From NCBI GenBank assembly GCA_025454125.1, contig JALOPA010000332.1, positions 1 to 6,587 on the forward strand: a DNA stretch of 6,587 bases, written 5' to 3'. Below are positions 5,687-6,587 of the stretch, in pieces. Position 1 is the stretch's first letter. The number at the start of each line of letters is the position of its first letter. Source of the DNA: Thermodesulfobacteriota bacterium. GTDB lineage: Bacteria > Desulfobacterota > DSM-4660 > Desulfatiglandales > HGW-15. The translations under genes were made by a program, and so were the position numbers. A model generated the notes under the pieces. The model was not told the origin of the DNA and did not search any database. It saw only the letters and a list, made by a program, of their open reading frames with translations.

Positions 5687-6010
5687 ATGGAGATTGATGA
5701 AAAGCACAAGAGCCTCTTGATGGCCATGGGTCTCAAAGATGACGACTTTACTCTCTTCGACGGCAAAACCGTGACCTATGAGGTCGACCCGGAAAAAGGG
5801 GTTCGCCTCTACGACCCCTATTACGCCACTTCCTACTCGGAGTACATCGATGTGGACGGCTGGACATCTTGGAGCACGGAGCAGGACACCTTCACCTCCG
5901 ACATCCTGGCCGAAGCGAAAGCCGAGGCGGAGCGCAGGGAAAAGCTGAGCCCCAAGCCCACCCAGGACGAAATCTCCCATTCGATCAAGGTGAAGTTCGG
6001 AAAGGAGTAA
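5687..6010 (+). CDS. Conserved-looking hypothetical protein, 107 aa
   Basis: A small soluble protein with no signal peptide, membrane segment or Cys. The ATG at 5687 follows AAAAGG (5673-5678) at 8-nt spacing. Residues 1-16 (MEIDEKHKSLLMAMGL) look helical; the middle is rich in Asp, Tyr and Trp with DGKTVTYEVDPEKGVRLYDP (25-44), then YYATSYSEYID and DGWTSWSTEQDTF, suggestive of a compact beta fold; the end (SDILAEAKAEAERREKL, then a short basic tail) is a charged helix. I recall similar proteins in deltaproteobacterial genomes but no assigned function. It stands alone: repeat arrays run up to its Shine-Dalgarno on one side and begin 31 bp after its stop on the other. Codon use and base composition look like real coding sequence, in contrast to the flanks. 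Confidence 0.85.
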   Translation: MEIDEKHKSLLMAMGLKDDDFTLFDGKTVTYEVDPEKGVRLYDPYYATSYSEYIDVDGWTSWSTEQDTFTSDILAEAKAEAERREKLSPKPTQDEISHSIKVKFGKE

Positions 6011-6013
6011 ACT

Positions 6014-6035
6014 GCTGTCGGCTAGAGCCGACAGC
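6014..6035. terminator. Perfect 10-bp stem hairpin after the 107-aa gene
   Basis: GCTGTCGGCT (6014-6023) and AGCCGACAGC (6026-6035) are exact reverse complements separated by AG, so in RNA a stem of about 9 bp with a TAGA loop is expected. It begins 3 nt after the stop codon, as a 3'-end structure would, but the downstream sequence (TTGAGGGG) is not a U-tract. It may be a Rho-dependent 3' end protector, a non-canonical terminator or a REP-like palindrome. Confidence 0.6.
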
Positions 6036-6041
6036 TTGAGG

Positions 6042-6220
6042 GGTAAAGGGACAGATGAACACAGGCACAAGGGCACAGAGGGCCAAAGGGACAGAGCAAA
6101 ACGATTTTTCTGCTTTGTGACTTTGCGATTTTGTCCCCTTGCCTCTTTCTTTGTGCCTTTGCACCTTTGCCACTTTGTCCCTTTCTTACTTTGTGCCTTT
6201 GTGCCTTTGCGACTTTGTGC
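6042..6220. repeat. Octamer (8-bp) tandem repeat array with inverted arms, region C
   Basis: The left arm has seven 8-bp units in register (6042-6097): GGTAAAGG, GACAGATG, AACACAGG, CACAAGGG, CACAGAGG, GCCAAAGG, GACAGAGC. A 15-nt spacer follows. The right arm (6113-6220) has thirteen units of the complementary family: CTTTGTGA, CTTTGCGA, TTTTGTCC, CCTTGCCT, a 4-bp half unit CTTT, then CTTTGTGC, CTTTGCAC, CTTTGCCA, CTTTGTCC, CTTTCTTA, CTTTGTGC twice, CTTTGCGA, CTTTGTGC. The period is exactly 8 apart from the half unit. Left arm purine-rich, right arm pyrimidine-rich, as in region A, but the unit sequence is different. Its role is unknown. Confidence 0.9.
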
Positions 6221-6299
6221 CTACGTTGTAACCTAGAAACCAAACTGAAGTCTGCGCCCAAAGGCGAAGGCTGTTACGTGTCCCGAGAGTGATCATAAA
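6221..6299. other. Leader of the helicase gene
   Basis: This 79-bp non-repetitive segment lies between the octamer array and the GTG start. GAGAGTGATC (6285-6294) matches the extended anti-Shine-Dalgarno complement (GAGGTGATC) with one extra base and lies 5 nt before the GTG. No clear promoter hexamers were seen. Confidence 0.4.
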
Positions 6300-6587
6300 G
6301 TGGAACTGACCGACTTTGTTCATGTCCTCAGGAGCGATCTCGATTACGGGCAAGCCCTGGTCCATCACCGCTCCATCCCCCCCCAGGAAGCGGATTACGG
6401 GGAGGACACGGAGCTACCGGCTGAAATCGCCGGGCTCCTCCCTCACCTCGGCGTGAGGAGACTTTTCAGCCATCAGGTCGACGCCATGCGGAGCATCCGG
6501 CAGGGGGCTAACGTGCTGGTGTCCACTCCGACCGCGAGCGGCAAAAGCCTGATCTACAACCTCTCCTTCGTCGAGATGCTGCTCCGG
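6300..6587 (+). CDS. DEAD/DEAH-box helicase, N-terminal 96 aa (MrfA/YprA-like), cut by window end
   Basis: From a GTG at 6300 the frame is open to the window end. The nearest in-frame upstream stop is a TGA at 6246-6248, and the only alternatives are a CTG at 6252 or an ATG at 6486 that would cut into the helicase core. The fragment opens MELTDFVHVLRSDLDYGQAL, typical of the lead-in to superfamily 2 helicases of the MrfA/YprA (DUF1998-containing) type, then LFSHQVDAM (55-63) as the Q-motif and VLVSTPTASGKSLIYNL (72-88), where TASGKS (78-83) is motif I (Walker A) with Lys82. In the Bacillus relative MrfA the protein acts in mitomycin-damage DNA repair. The C-terminal zinc-binding DUF1998 region would lie outside this window, so the subfamily is an inference from the N-terminus. 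Confidence 0.85.
   Translation, partial: MELTDFVHVLRSDLDYGQALVHHRSIPPQEADYGEDTELPAEIAGLLPHLGVRRLFSHQVDAMRSIRQGANVLVSTPTASGKSLIYNLSFVEMLLR

Noticed and set aside
5528..6076. 182-codon minus-strand frame across the 107-aa gene and repeats
   Set aside because: Part is translated heptamer and octamer repeats and part is antisense to 5687-6010, which has the better start site and composition.
6022..6261. Minus-strand frame of Lys/Gln/Arg/His-rich repeats
   Set aside because: The peptide (AQRHK-type repeats) is simply the octamer array read as codons; low complexity and no initiation signal.

Overview
The window reads as chromosomal DNA from a moderately GC-rich Gram-negative bacterium. The genes have compact Shine-Dalgarno sites and one encodes a Sec-exported protein. 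The mix of an AMP-forming acyl-CoA synthetase, a small class I methyltransferase, a Uup-like ABC-F protein and a MrfA/YprA-type helicase, together with short-period repeats in the intergenic spaces, is what I would expect from a deltaproteobacterial (Desulfobacterota-type) genome. That taxonomic guess is an inference; nothing here proves it.

Layout. 1-156 is the 3' end of a gene on the + strand, followed 32 bp later by a 172-aa exported protein of unknown function (189-707), probably in the same transcript. A 150-bp array of 8-bp repeats with inverted arms (715-864) fills the space between that gene and a convergent minus-strand acyl-CoA synthetase (869-2428). Upstream of the synthetase is a 216-bp gap holding two hairpins, then a minus-strand SAM-dependent methyltransferase (2645-3226). 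A short divergent spacer (3227-3310) separates it from a complete ABC-F ATPase on the + strand (3311-5290). Next comes a 396-bp non-coding stretch packed with several families of 7-bp tandem repeats, a 107-aa conserved-looking hypothetical protein (5687-6010), a perfect 10-bp stem hairpin (6014-6035), a second 8-bp repeat array with inverted arms (6042-6220), and the first 96 codons of a DEAD/DEAH helicase (6300 to the window end).

Functionally the genes look like an ordinary mixture and not one pathway: fatty-acid activation, a methyltransferase of unknown substrate, ribosome-associated ABC-F translation factor, and a DNA repair-type helicase. No defence system, prophage, transposase, tRNA or rRNA is visible.

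The unusual part is the intergenic DNA. Three separate gaps carry arrays built from degenerate units of strict 7-bp or 8-bp period. Unit sequences differ between gaps, but each is arranged as a purine-rich left arm, a short spacer and a pyrimidine-rich right arm that is roughly its reverse complement. They share an architecture without sharing a sequence, and this is the signal most worth following.
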